Source: Pseudomonas cyclaminis (GTDB lineage: Bacteria; Pseudomonadota; Gammaproteobacteria; Pseudomonadales; Pseudomonadaceae). Taken from it: DNA of 50,840 bases. Location of the stretch: assembly GCF_015163715.1 (NCBI RefSeq), contig NZ_JADDUM010000074.1:1-50840 (forward strand). The letters are read 5' to 3'. Within the stretch, counting starts at the first letter, position 1; every line of letters begins with the position of its first letter. This document shows positions 16,934 to 25,100 of the stretch, piece after piece. The position numbers and the translations under genes are program-made. The notes under the pieces were generated by a model that was not told the DNA's origin, made no database searches, and saw only the letters and a list, made by a program, of their open reading frames with translations.

Positions 16934-18969
16934 GCGACGACGCCCAGCGCTGGAAAGAAAAATACCTGTTAAGCATCGAGCAACAAGAAAAGCTCGAACG
17001 GCGTTGGGCTGCCCGTCTCGACCTGCTGCGCCGTGGGCTGGTGCGCAGCACGCTGGCGGCGGAGGGTACCGACCGCGCCGTTGACCAATGCATGAAGGAA
17101 ATGCGCGATGTGGTGCGCACCGACGACATGGACGCCGCCCTCGCCGCCTTGCTACCGCGCCTGGAAAAGGCCGTGCTCGAATCTGAGCAACGCCGCGAAA
17201 CCCGTGTCGATCAGATCAGCACCGCGCTGACGTCACTGGTCACGCAATTGCAAAAGTTGCCGCTGCCCCGTGAGGTGGCACGTCCGCTGAAGACCTTTGC
17301 CAAGCAGTTGGACAGCCGCGTCAGCCAGGCCCGTGAGATTCCTCTGTTGCTCAGCGAGTTGAGCGGCTTGCAAGGGCAGGCCCTGAATAACCTGGAGCCG
17401 GACGGTGAAACCACGCGTCCTGGGCCAGGTTTGTTGCAGCGTTTGTTTGGTGCCAAGGAAGCCGCGAGCGAAGCGCTAGCCAGCGAGCCTGTTGCCAGCC
17501 CATCCCCGCCGCCCGTTGTACCCAAGCCCTGCGCTGAGCCTCAGGAGCCCGAACAATCCCAGGAACTGACGCAAGCCTTGCGGGCCTTTGCACCTGCGGC
17601 TCAGGAAACGGTGGCGGCACAACCCGAGCCTGCCAAGGCTGCCAGTGAAACGTTCGTGTATGAGGCGCCTGCGCAGAGGACCGAAGAGGCTGCGCCTGTC
17701 GCCCAAGTGCCAGCGAATCAGGAGACTGCGCGACAGGTGGAAGAATCCTCTGCCGAAAGCGCTCTCGCCGCCTTTATCGAGACGCCATCGGTTGCAGTCG
17801 AGACGCCAGATGAGACCGTTATCGGCAGTCTCTCGCTCCCGCCTGTACTGGAGGCTGAAGAGTTGGACCCCGATGAGCTGCAGTCGGACGGTCCCTATTC
17901 CCTGCCGGACTCCCCCGAGCCGTCCTACAGCTCTGTGGCCAAGCATATTGAAGACACCCTGCTCGGCCTGCTGGAAGAGCTGTCCCTGCCCGAGCGCCAT
18001 CAGCCACAAGCCGAAGCCATGCGCGAGCGTCTGGCCCACGGTTTGAACTGGTACGAACTGCTGCCGATCCTCGACGATCTGGCGGTGTTGATGCTGGCGA
18101 TCACCGACAGCGGCCAGCACGAGTTCGAGGCCTACCTTAAACAGCTTAACGAGCGTCTCGAGGCCTTCCAGGGCCATCTGCAAGTGGCCAGTGACGGCCA
18201 TGCCGACAGCCACTCCGCCGCCAGGGAGCTGGACACGCAGATTCGCGAACAGGTCGACGGCCTGCAAAGCAGCGTGCAGGAAGCAGCGGACCTGGACAGC
18301 CTCAAGCAGGTGCTGGAAAGCCATCTTGAAGGTTTGCTCGGCACCATGGACGAGCACCAGCAGCAGCGTGACCAGCGTGAGCAGGAAGTCACGGCGCGCT
18401 TGAAAGGGCTGGCCGAGCGGGTTGCCAATATGGAGCAGGAAGCCCAGGGCTATCGTGAGCACCTGGAGGTGCAGCGCCAGAAAGCCCTGATCGATCCGCT
18501 CACCGGCTTGCCCAACCGCGCCGCCTGGAGCGAACGCCTCGATCAGGAGGTCAATGCCTGGCACCAGCATGGCAATAGCCTGTCGCTGGCGATGTTGGAC
18601 CTTGATCACTTCAAGCGTATCAACGATGGCTACGGCCACCTGGCCGGTGACAAGGTGTTGAAGATCATCGCCAATGTGCTGCGCAAGCGCCTGCGGCCCA
18701 ACGACTTTATCGCGCGGTTTGGCGGTGAGGAGTTTGTGTTGCTGATGCCCAACTCATCCCTGTCGGACGCCTTGGGCGTGGGTGAAGTGCTGCGTGCCGC
18801 CATTGAGGCGTGCCCGTTCCACTTCAAAGGCGAGCCGGTGACCATCACGGTATCCATGGGGGTGGCGCAATTGCAGCCGGGTGAGCGCAGTGATCTGGCG
18901 CTCAAGCGTGCAGATGAGGCGTTGTATCGAGCCAAGGCGGCGGGGCGTAATCAGGTGCAGGCGGCGTAA
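16930..18969 (+). CDS. Diguanylate cyclase, GGDEF domain (PA5487/DgcH-like)
   Basis: Makes the second messenger cyclic-di-GMP, 679 aa. Residues ~1-170 are charged helices beginning MSDDAQRWKEKYLL. Residues ~180-310 are a Pro/Glu/Ala-rich, low-complexity linker. Residues ~335-515 are helical and coiled-coil. The C-terminal ~160 residues are the catalytic domain, opening DPLTGLPNRAAW. The active site is GGEEF (598-602), and the inhibitory I-site RPND (589-592) is intact, so an active, product-inhibited enzyme is expected. No membrane segment or phosphoreceiver is seen; the input signal is unknown. Its ATG overlaps the previous stop. Confidence 0.93.
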   Translation: MSDDAQRWKEKYLLSIEQQEKLERRWAARLDLLRRGLVRSTLAAEGTDRAVDQCMKEMRDVVRTDDMDAALAALLPRLEKAVLESEQRRETRVDQISTALTSLVTQLQKLPLPREVARPLKTFAKQLDSRVSQAREIPLLLSELSGLQGQALNNLEPDGETTRPGPGLLQRLFGAKEAASEALASEPVASPSPPPVVPKPCAEPQEPEQSQELTQALRAFAPAAQETVAAQPEPAKAASETFVYEAPAQRTEEAAPVAQVPANQETARQVEESSAESALAAFIETPSVAVETPDETVIGSLSLPPVLEAEELDPDELQSDGPYSLPDSPEPSYSSVAKHIEDTLLGLLEELSLPERHQPQAEAMRERLAHGLNWYELLPILDDLAVLMLAITDSGQHEFEAYLKQLNERLEAFQGHLQVASDGHADSHSAARELDTQIREQVDGLQSSVQEAADLDSLKQVLESHLEGLLGTMDEHQQQRDQREQEVTARLKGLAERVANMEQEAQGYREHLEVQRQKALIDPLTGLPNRAAWSERLDQEVNAWHQHGNSLSLAMLDLDHFKRINDGYGHLAGDKVLKIIANVLRKRLRPNDFIARFGGEEFVLLMPNSSLSDALGVGEVLRAAIEACPFHFKGEPVTITVSMGVAQLQPGERSDLALKRADEALYRAKAAGRNQVQAA

Positions 18970-19057
18970 AAGATGTTCCATTTTGTAATTTGACCGTCTG
19001 ACCACGGACGGTACGTTACACTGTTGCATTATCGTCTTCAGCGTACCGTCTACCGCC

Positions 19058-19834
19058 ATGAAATCCCTGTACTTCGCCTTTGTGTTTCTCCTGCTCGCCG
19101 GCTGCGCCAGCGGTCCCCGCCTGGACACCAGCCACCCTTCGGCGAACCACGACAACCGTGTGCAGTTCGTGGTCGTCCACTACACCTCCACCAATCTTGA
19201 GCGATCCCTGGCCCTGCTGACCCATGGCGAGGTCAGCGCGCATTACCTGATCGGCGACGACGCCTCCGCTACCATCTACAAGCTGGTAGATGAAAGCCAG
19301 CGCGCCTGGCACGCAGGAGAAAGCGAGTGGATGGGGCGTACCTGGCTCAACTCCAGCTCCATTGGGATCGAAATTGTAAACCCTGGCTATAAGGACACGC
19401 CCACTGGCCGCCTGTGGTACCCGTATTCCGAGGCCCAGGTGAAATCGCTGGTGGTGTTGCTCAAGGACATCAGCAAGCGCAATGGCATCGATCCCAAGAA
19501 CATCATCGGTCACAGCGATATAGCACCGTTGCGCAAACTGGATCCGGGTCCGTTGTTCCCCTGGAAGCGTCTGGCCGATGAAGGTCTTGGTGTGTGGCCG
19601 GATGCCCAGGCCGTTGCGCGTTTGCAGGTGCAATATGCTGCTGAACTGCCGAGCATTGCCTGGTTTCAGGAAGAGTTGGCGCTGCTCGGTTACCCGACGC
19701 CCCAGACCGGTGAGCTGGATGTCGCCACGCGCCATGTAATCGCGGCGTTCCAGATGCGTTTCCGGCCTTCCCTGTTCGTTGGCGAGCCGGATGCCGAGAG
19801 TGCCGCCATCCTGCGTGTCCTCAACCGGCGCTAA
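19058..19834 (+). CDS. ampDh2: N-acetylmuramoyl-L-alanine amidase, AmpDh2-type lipoprotein
   Basis: Cuts the bond between MurNAc and the stem peptide in peptidoglycan, acting in the envelope, 258 aa. The lipobox LAGC puts the lipidated cysteine at 16, followed by Ala. The amidase_2 (PGRP-like) domain shows zinc ligands His41 (VVVHYTS), and His and Asp in IIGHSDIAP with LDPGPLFPW. A C-terminal peptidoglycan-binding-like domain follows (WFQEELALLGYPTPQTGELD, AFQMRFRPS). The position before kinB matches P. aeruginosa ampDh2 (PA5485, from memory), which takes part in wall recycling and AmpC control. Confidence 0.92.
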   Translation: MKSLYFAFVFLLLAGCASGPRLDTSHPSANHDNRVQFVVVHYTSTNLERSLALLTHGEVSAHYLIGDDASATIYKLVDESQRAWHAGESEWMGRTWLNSSSIGIEIVNPGYKDTPTGRLWYPYSEAQVKSLVVLLKDISKRNGIDPKNIIGHSDIAPLRKLDPGPLFPWKRLADEGLGVWPDAQAVARLQVQYAAELPSIAWFQEELALLGYPTPQTGELDVATRHVIAAFQMRFRPSLFVGEPDAESAAILRVLNRR

Positions 19835-19837
19835 GTT

Positions 19838-21625
19838 TTAAAGCGGTAACGCCATGTAGAACTGCGTACCCTGCCCCGGCCGCGAATACACGCCCATGCG
19901 GCCGCCGTGCAATTGCACGATCTCCTTGCACAGCGCGAGCCCCAGGCCGGCGCCGCCTTTCTTGCGGCCCACCTGGACGAAGGGTTCGAAAATGCGCCCC
20001 TGCTGGCCATAGGCGATGCCTTCGCCGTTGTCTTCGACACTGATGATGACCCGCTCGCCATGGCGCCGCGCCTGCAGATGAATCTGCCCGCCGTCGGCGG
20101 TGTGACGCAAGGCATTGCCCAGCAGGTTGTCGAGCACGCGCTCCAGTTGCGCTTGGTCGGCATACAGGCGCGGCAGGCCGGATTGGACTTCTACCAGCAA
20201 CTCGATCCGCTGCGCGTTGGCGGGCTCCACAAAGCGTGCACGAGCATGTTCGAGCAGATCGGTCACGTCGCACGGCCCCAGGGTGAGTTTCTGCAAGCCG
20301 TTCTGGTAACGCGAAAAGTTGAGCAAGTCGTTGATCAACTGCATCAGGCGCTGCATTTCTTCATTGACCGTATCCAGCAGGTCCGCTTCGCGGGACTCCG
20401 CCGGAAATTTCGCACGTTCGCGGAACAGGCCGAATGCCATGTGCATGCCGGTCACCGGCGTGCGCAGTTCATGGGAGGCGCGCAGGACGAATTCGCTGCG
20501 TACCCGTTCGAAGGCGCGCTGTTCGGTGACGTCGTGCAGCACCATCACGGCGCCGAGAATATGCCCTTCGGTATGGCTGACCGGTGTGAGGCTGTAGGTC
20601 AGCAGACGCAGTTCGCCCTCGACTTCCACCTCCAGATCGTCCGGCGCCCGCTCCAGGTTGCCTCCGCGCAGCACCAGTTGTAGCTGCTCGTCCAGCTCCG
20701 GGCGTATCAGCGCCTCGCCAAGGCCTTGGCCGAGGCGTTCCTCGTCCCAGCCCAACTGGCGCTGCGCGACGGGGTTGAGGTGCTCCAGGCGGCCTTGGCG
20801 GTCAATCATCAGCAGGCCATCGTCGATGCTGTCGAGCACGGCTTGCAGGCGCTGCTGGCCGGCCAGCAGTTCATCGACGTTGGTCGCTTGATGCTGGCGC
20901 ACCGCTTCGGCCATGAGACCGAAGCGGCGGGTCAGCAAGTTCATTTCTGCCGCTGAAGAGATCGGCAGCGTCACTTCGAAATCGCCTTGACCGATCTTGT
21001 CCGCCGCTTTGGCCAGCGCTTCAATCGGTCCGCCAAACCGCCGGGCGATACCGTGGGCCGTGACAAAGCCGATGATCAGTACCGCAAGCCCCACCAACCC
21101 CAGCAAACCCGCGATCAACAAGGCCCGCTCGCGGGATTTGTGCTCGCTGGCGCTGATGTTTTCCAGGGCTTGTTTATGTTCTGCAATCAGCCCGTTGCGC
21201 AGCACATTGAAAGTTTCGGTCAGTCTTTGCTTGCTGTCTGGCGGCGGCGAGGCTTGCTGGGATTGATCGAATGCCTCAAGCAAGTCCTGGTACTGGAGGC
21301 GCGCCTGGCTGAAACCGTTGCCACGGCCATCGCGCTGCTCGTGGGCGATCCCTTCGTCCAGCAAGTCGAAGTAACGCTTTTTGGAGGCTTGCAACGCCTC
21401 GGGGTCGGGGCGCTGCTCCAGCATCATGATCAACTGGTCGCCCAGGCTCTGGCGCAGTTTAAGCCCCAGGTCCAGGGTGACGAAGTTGCTGCGGATCAGC
21501 GATTCCTGGGTCTTGGCCATCTGCATCACGCTGACCAGGCCCAGGATCAGGCCCAGCAAGGCGACGGTGATCAGCGCTGAGATGCTCAGGAACAGCCGAG
21601 TGCGCAGCTTCATCGCTAGCTTCAT
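19838..21625 (-). CDS. kinB: Sensor histidine kinase KinB
   Basis: Inner-membrane sensor kinase, partner of AlgB, that controls alginate and virulence regulation in Pseudomonas. At 595 aa it has, in order: TM1 (LFLSISALITVALLGLILGL), a helical periplasmic domain, TM2 (~167-190), HAMP (RRFGGPIEALAKAADKIGQG), PAS (LDSIDDGLLMIDRQGRLEHLNP), HisKA with phospho-His in RASHELRTPVTGM, and HATPase boxes N (NLLGNALRHTADGG), G1 (VEDNGEGI) and G2 (GGAGLGLALC). Two starts are possible, 21625 (MKLAMKLRTR) or 21613 (MKLRTR). It lies 10 bases after algB, so the two are one operon. Confidence 0.95.
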   Translation of the reverse strand: MKLAMKLRTRLFLSISALITVALLGLILGLVSVMQMAKTQESLIRSNFVTLDLGLKLRQSLGDQLIMMLEQRPDPEALQASKKRYFDLLDEGIAHEQRDGRGNGFSQARLQYQDLLEAFDQSQQASPPPDSKQRLTETFNVLRNGLIAEHKQALENISASEHKSRERALLIAGLLGLVGLAVLIIGFVTAHGIARRFGGPIEALAKAADKIGQGDFEVTLPISSAAEMNLLTRRFGLMAEAVRQHQATNVDELLAGQQRLQAVLDSIDDGLLMIDRQGRLEHLNPVAQRQLGWDEERLGQGLGEALIRPELDEQLQLVLRGGNLERAPDDLEVEVEGELRLLTYSLTPVSHTEGHILGAVMVLHDVTEQRAFERVRSEFVLRASHELRTPVTGMHMAFGLFRERAKFPAESREADLLDTVNEEMQRLMQLINDLLNFSRYQNGLQKLTLGPCDVTDLLEHARARFVEPANAQRIELLVEVQSGLPRLYADQAQLERVLDNLLGNALRHTADGGQIHLQARRHGERVIISVEDNGEGIAYGQQGRIFEPFVQVGRKKGGAGLGLALCKEIVQLHGGRMGVYSRPGQGTQFYMALPL

Positions 21626-21635
21626 AGGGTGCAGC

Positions 21636-22982
21636 TCACAGGTTGTACTGTTTGCGTTTGCGGTACAGGGTCGACGCGTCGATGCCGAGGGTACGTGCCG
21701 CCTGGTCCAGGGTGTCGCTGGTGGCCAGAACGGCGCCGATATGGGCTTTCTCCAGCTCGTCCAGGCTCAATGCCGCACCGATACGCGGGGCGTTGTTGGT
21801 CGGTTGCTCGGCCATGCCGAGGTGGACGATCTCGACCTTTTCCTGCGGGCAGATGATGCTCGCGCGTTCCACCACGTTACGCAGTTCACGGATGTTGCCG
21901 GGCCAGCGATAGTTGAGCAGGGCTTCACGCGCTTGATCACTGAAGCCGCGCGCCGGGCGGGCGTATTCCTTGACGAAGCGCGCCAGGAAGCGGTCGGCCA
22001 GCGTCAGGATGTCTTCACTGCGCTCACGCAGCGGTGGCAGATGCAGGGTGATGACGTTGAGGCGGTACAGCAAGTCTTCACGGAAGCGCCCGTCGCGCAC
22101 CATGTCTTCCAGGTTCAGGTTGGTGGCGGCGAGGATGCGCACGTCGGCGCGACGGGTCACCGGGTCGCCCACGCGCTCGTATTCCTTGTCCTGAATGAAA
22201 CGGAGCAACTTGGGTTGCAACGTGAGGGGAAAATCGCCGATCTCATCAAGAAACAGCGTGCCGCCGTCAGCCTGGTTGACTCGGCCCAGGGTGCTCTCAC
22301 TGGCGCCGGTGAAGGCGCCACGGCTATGGCCGAACAGCTCGCTTTCCATCAACTCGGCAGTCAACGACGGGCAGTTGATGGTCACGCAGGATTTCTTTGC
22401 GCGCTTGCTCCAGCCGTGAATGGCGCGAGCCAGTTCGCCTTTACCGGTGCCGGACTCGCCGAGGATGAGGATGTTGGCGTCGGTCCCGGCCACCTGGCGT
22501 GCGGTTTCGAGCACTACCATCATCGATGGGCTATGGGAGTCGAGGCCGTCCTTGGGCTGGCGCACCGCGCCTTCCAATGCCTCCAGGCGCGCAGAGAGCT
22601 GGCGCACTTCCAACTGCTTAGCCGTAGCGAGGCGCAGTTGATCGGGGCTGCAAGGCTTGACCAGGTAATCAGCGGCACCGGCCTGGATCGCGTCCACGGC
22701 GGTATCGACAGCGGAATGAGCGGTGACAATCACCACGCGCATCCACGGCGCCTGGATGCGCATTTGGGCCAGCACGTCCAAGCCGTTGTCTTCGCCCAGG
22801 CGCAGGTCCAGGAAGCACAGGTCGAACACCTGACGTTGCATCAGGGCATCTGCCTGGGCGGCGCTGTTGGCGGTGGCGACGGTGTAGCCTTCATCTTCCA
22901 GGCAATAACGGAAGGTGCGGAGGATCGCGGACTCGTCATCCACTAAAAGAATGCGGCCTTGAAGTTCCTTGGCTGATTCCAT
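21636..22982 (-). CDS. algB: NtrC-family response regulator AlgB
   Basis: Response regulator paired with KinB, 448 aa. The receiver (1-120) has phospho-acceptor Asp59 in CFLDLRLG. The AAA+ domain has Walker A GESGTGKGE and the sigma-54-contacting GAFTGA loop intact (RGAFTGASES), then Walker B GGTLFLDEIGDF. The C-terminus is a Fis-type helix-turn-helix (LDQAARTLGIDASTLYRKRKQYNL). In P. aeruginosa AlgB activates alginate genes and is opposed by KinB phosphatase activity. It is divergent from a gene with a strong sigma-54 promoter (see 23302). Confidence 0.96.
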   Translation of the reverse strand: MESAKELQGRILLVDDESAILRTFRYCLEDEGYTVATANSAAQADALMQRQVFDLCFLDLRLGEDNGLDVLAQMRIQAPWMRVVIVTAHSAVDTAVDAIQAGAADYLVKPCSPDQLRLATAKQLEVRQLSARLEALEGAVRQPKDGLDSHSPSMMVVLETARQVAGTDANILILGESGTGKGELARAIHGWSKRAKKSCVTINCPSLTAELMESELFGHSRGAFTGASESTLGRVNQADGGTLFLDEIGDFPLTLQPKLLRFIQDKEYERVGDPVTRRADVRILAATNLNLEDMVRDGRFREDLLYRLNVITLHLPPLRERSEDILTLADRFLARFVKEYARPARGFSDQAREALLNYRWPGNIRELRNVVERASIICPQEKVEIVHLGMAEQPTNNAPRIGAALSLDELEKAHIGAVLATSDTLDQAARTLGIDASTLYRKRKQYNL

Positions 22983-23360
22983 CTGTCCCGCGCTCCTTAA
23001 CTATGAATGATGGTGTTTAGTCCCGGAATAATCGGGCAAGTTGCATGGTTTATTCTGATTGATAAAACGCATTGCCGTGCAGGTATCTGCATCTCTTCCT
23101 ATCACAGCCCCGCCTGGTGGCGTTTTCATACCGTCTTGCCACTTCGGCAACCTCACCGTCGATTTCGATCCTTTGATCCGACCGCTGGCCATCGTGCATT
23201 TCGCACGGCCCTTCGGAGGGTATCGTGCAGGATGCTGCATCCGAGCCAAACGCTTATTGCATAACCTACTGATTTTATTGGTTTTTATTTTGATAAAAAG
23301 CTGGCATGCGCTCTGCAATACCTCTCCCAACGAATAATCAGAATGCGGGAGAACATCAGC
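22983..23360. other. Regulatory gap between algB and the sigma-54 operon
   Basis: Gene-free, 378 bases. It holds several inverted repeats 60-110 bases upstream of the sigma-54 promoter: CGTGC-ATTTC-GCACG at 23193-23207, CCCTT-CG-GAGGG at 23209-23220 and TGCAG-GATG-CTGCA at about 23226-23239. These sit at the right distance for an enhancer-binding protein. A 212-residue minus-strand open frame covering part of this gap looks like a shadow, with no family resemblance. Confidence 0.5.
23302..23317 (+). promoter_or_regulatory. Sigma-54 (RpoN) promoter
   Basis: TGGCATGCGCTCTGCA fits the -24/-12 consensus TGGCAC-G-N4-TTGCA, with the invariant GG and GC ten bases apart. It lies about 45 bases before the ATG of the first gene of the small operon. 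Such promoters need an NtrC-type activator; divergent AlgB is one, NtrC another. Confidence 0.75.
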
Positions 23361-23657
23361 ATGACTCGCCAAACCCTCAGCCAAATGCGTGTATCGCCGC
23401 TGCGCTTGCAGCAAGGCATGTTTGCCAGCTTGGCCGTGATGGTCACGCTGATTGCCGGCCAGCAGATGCAGCATTGGCAGCAGAGTCAGCAACAAGCCCC
23501 GCAGTTCGAACGTCCGGTAATGACCCAGACCCATTTCAGTTCCATTGGCAGCCGTACCGTCGGTAGCGCTGCTGATGTAACCGCACCCCAATTGAGAGTG
23601 GCTGACCAGGATTCGACCCTGGGCGAGCTGCCAGCCCAAGAGCGTTGGGTGTTCTAG
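23361..23657 (+). CDS. Small protein of unknown function with one membrane segment (PA5482-like)
   Basis: A 98 aa protein that I recognise only by position. It opens MTRQTLSQMRVSPLRLQQG, then one hydrophobic segment FASLAVMVTLIAG (about 20-33), then a Gln-rich stretch (QQMQHWQQSQQQAPQ) and a polar tail ending LPAQERWVF. It is predicted to be an inner-membrane anchored, mainly periplasmic protein. The start is the ATG at 23361, preceded by GGGAG. An ATG six codons upstream lacks spacing. It is the first gene behind the sigma-54 promoter, followed by DUF1328 and ivy. Confidence 0.72.
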   Translation: MTRQTLSQMRVSPLRLQQGMFASLAVMVTLIAGQQMQHWQQSQQQAPQFERPVMTQTHFSSIGSRTVGSAADVTAPQLRVADQDSTLGELPAQERWVF

Positions 23658-23737
23658 GCAACAAATGCGGTCGTTTGTGTTGAACGTCCGTACGGCATCA
23701 CCGCTGTTACCTCTATCGAAGCGTAAGGAGAATCACC

Positions 23738-23902
23738 ATGTTGAGTTGGGCAATCACATTTCTGATCATCGCCATTGTGGCTGCAGTTCTGGGCTTCGGT
23801 GGTATTGCGGGCACCGCCACGGGGATCGCCAAGATCCTGTTCGTAGTCTTCCTGGTGATGTTCATCGCTTCGTTCTTCTTTGGTCGTCGCGGCCGAGGCT
23901 GA
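23738..23902 (+). CDS. DUF1328 (YtjA-family) small membrane protein
   Basis: A 54 aa hydrophobic protein with two membrane segments: [20 protein letters not shown], then [20 protein letters not shown]. It ends in a positively charged tail FFFGRRGRG. The conserved [11 protein letters not shown] loop is the family hallmark. AAGGAG lies seven bases before the ATG. Members are often stress-induced, and function is not established. It is 80 bases after the previous gene and 2 bases before ivy. Confidence 0.88.
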   Translation: MLSWAITFLIIAIVAAVLGFGGIAGTATGIAKILFVVFLVMFIASFFFGRRGRG

Positions 23903-23904
23903 AT

Positions 23905-24372
23905 ATGACCACTCTGTGCTTTAAAGCCATTGCTGCCGCCCTGCTCTTGGGCGGCAGCGGCCTGGCGATGGCCGCCAATGACGGCCAATCCCGAGCCAAC
24001 CAATTGCTGACCGCGGACCCGCAGTACCGCGAGACTTGGCAAGACGTGGTGAAAAAAGAAGAGCGCCTGCCGGAATGGGTGATGAACCTGTCGGGCACGG
24101 CGGAGCAGATGAATGCCGTGGAAGAGGATGGTGACAAGTACTTGGTCGGGCCGCTGTGCGAAACCGCAGAGACCTGCAAGAGCAAGCGCTTGATCGTCGC
24201 CTTCAGCCTCGACAAGGAAGATGCCTACGCCATGTTGGTTGAAGTCCCCGCCGGTCTGCCGGCAGACAAATCTCCAACGCGGCACGCCGACTACCGCTTT
24301 ATCGGTAAGCCGGATGAAGGCATGCAGAAGTTGCTGATGGAGCAGTTGAAGAAAGATCCGAATTGGTACTAG
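23905..24372 (+). CDS. ivy: Inhibitor of vertebrate lysozyme (Ivy family)
   Basis: Periplasmic C-type lysozyme inhibitor, 155 aa, that shields peptidoglycan from host lysozyme and possibly from the cell's own lytic enzymes. The signal peptide MTTLCFKAIAAALLLGGSGLAMA is followed by the Ivy domain. The inhibitory loop CETAETCK matches the Ivy CKPHDC-type disulfide loop in position and has the paired cysteines. The start is set at the ATG at 23905, with GAGG upstream; the longer frame begins inside the DUF1328 gene in another phase. It is the third gene of the sigma-54 operon and ends before a hairpin terminator. Confidence 0.9.
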   Translation: MTTLCFKAIAAALLLGGSGLAMAANDGQSRANQLLTADPQYRETWQDVVKKEERLPEWVMNLSGTAEQMNAVEEDGDKYLVGPLCETAETCKSKRLIVAFSLDKEDAYAMLVEVPAGLPADKSPTRHADYRFIGKPDEGMQKLLMEQLKKDPNWY

Positions 24373-25100
24373 GTGCCGTCTGACGCGTTTGTCGTCAACG
24401 GGGCCAGCGTCCATAGAAAGAAGCAAGCACGCTTCTTTCTGTTTGTACCGCTCCCCAGGGGCGGTGCATGACCAAGGGGCCGGGTTGCTCTGATCAAATG
24501 AGATCGGCGTGACCTACGGGTACAGGGAGTGCCTGCGCAAGGGCCGGGTCAGGCGAAAAGCTGCGGCGCAGGTTCACAAGCTCAAAGCTTGCTGAACTTG
24601 CGGCGGGCTTATAGCGTTCATCCCTGCCTTTTATGCCACCCATAGCCGCTAATTTTCTTTTTGCTTGTTTCCAACCATTACTTGGTATGTCGAGACGACC
24701 ATCTATCGAGAAAGTTTTGTGGGGTCTATAGGACAATTCTGACGTAATCCCACCGGATTCCCAGGCATTCCTGCCAATGCACCAAACACGTGCAGAATCT
24801 CTGCGCGAGCCTGAATTGGCCGGTTCACGGCATATTCACCTGACAAAATGTCGCATTTGAACTGACCGTTCGGACAGTTATTATGAAAAAAAGTCATGCC
24901 GATTCGGCATAGGGTAGGCGTTTACGGCATTAGACGTCGCTCCCTTGCATCGGAATAGTTGCGCCTTTTTTCGCCTGCCAGTAAGCCATTTCGGCCACGC
25001 TGCGGTGACCTTTCATGGAGGCAGATGCACACACTTTTTCGCTTTCGAGCGGTCCAGCTGGCGCATTTGCCTTAAGTTCACTTGAAGTAAGGGTAATGAC
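24373..25100. other. Long intergenic region between ivy and gltP
   Basis: No gene can be supported in these 728 bases. The first 70 hold the ivy terminator. From about 24600 to 24950 the sequence is clearly more AT-rich than its surroundings. Two short minus-strand frames (24494-24736, 80 aa, and 24703-24897, 64 aa) have no recognisable family or ribosome site. The second contains a fairly protein-like stretch (QARAEILHVFGALAG). A palindrome TGCCGATTCGGCA lies near 24898-24910. The last ~150 bases presumably hold the gltP promoter. It could be the remains of a lost gene. Confidence 0.5.
24415..24440 (+). terminator. Terminator after ivy (palindromic)
   Basis: AGAAAGAAGC-AAGCAC-GCTTCTTTCT is a perfect 10-bp stem 43 bases after the ivy stop. 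The following tail is only moderately T-rich (GTTTG). Confidence 0.65.

Noticed and set aside
21381..22946. A 521-residue plus-strand frame opposite kinB and algB
   Set aside because: It spans the two genes on the antisense strand, including their junction, and its translation is Gln/His/Gly-rich with no family resemblance.
23001..23639. A 212-residue minus-strand frame over the sigma-54 promoter and the first operon gene
   Set aside because: The opposite strand has well-spaced ribosome sites, a signal-like membrane helix and a promoter. This frame has none of these.
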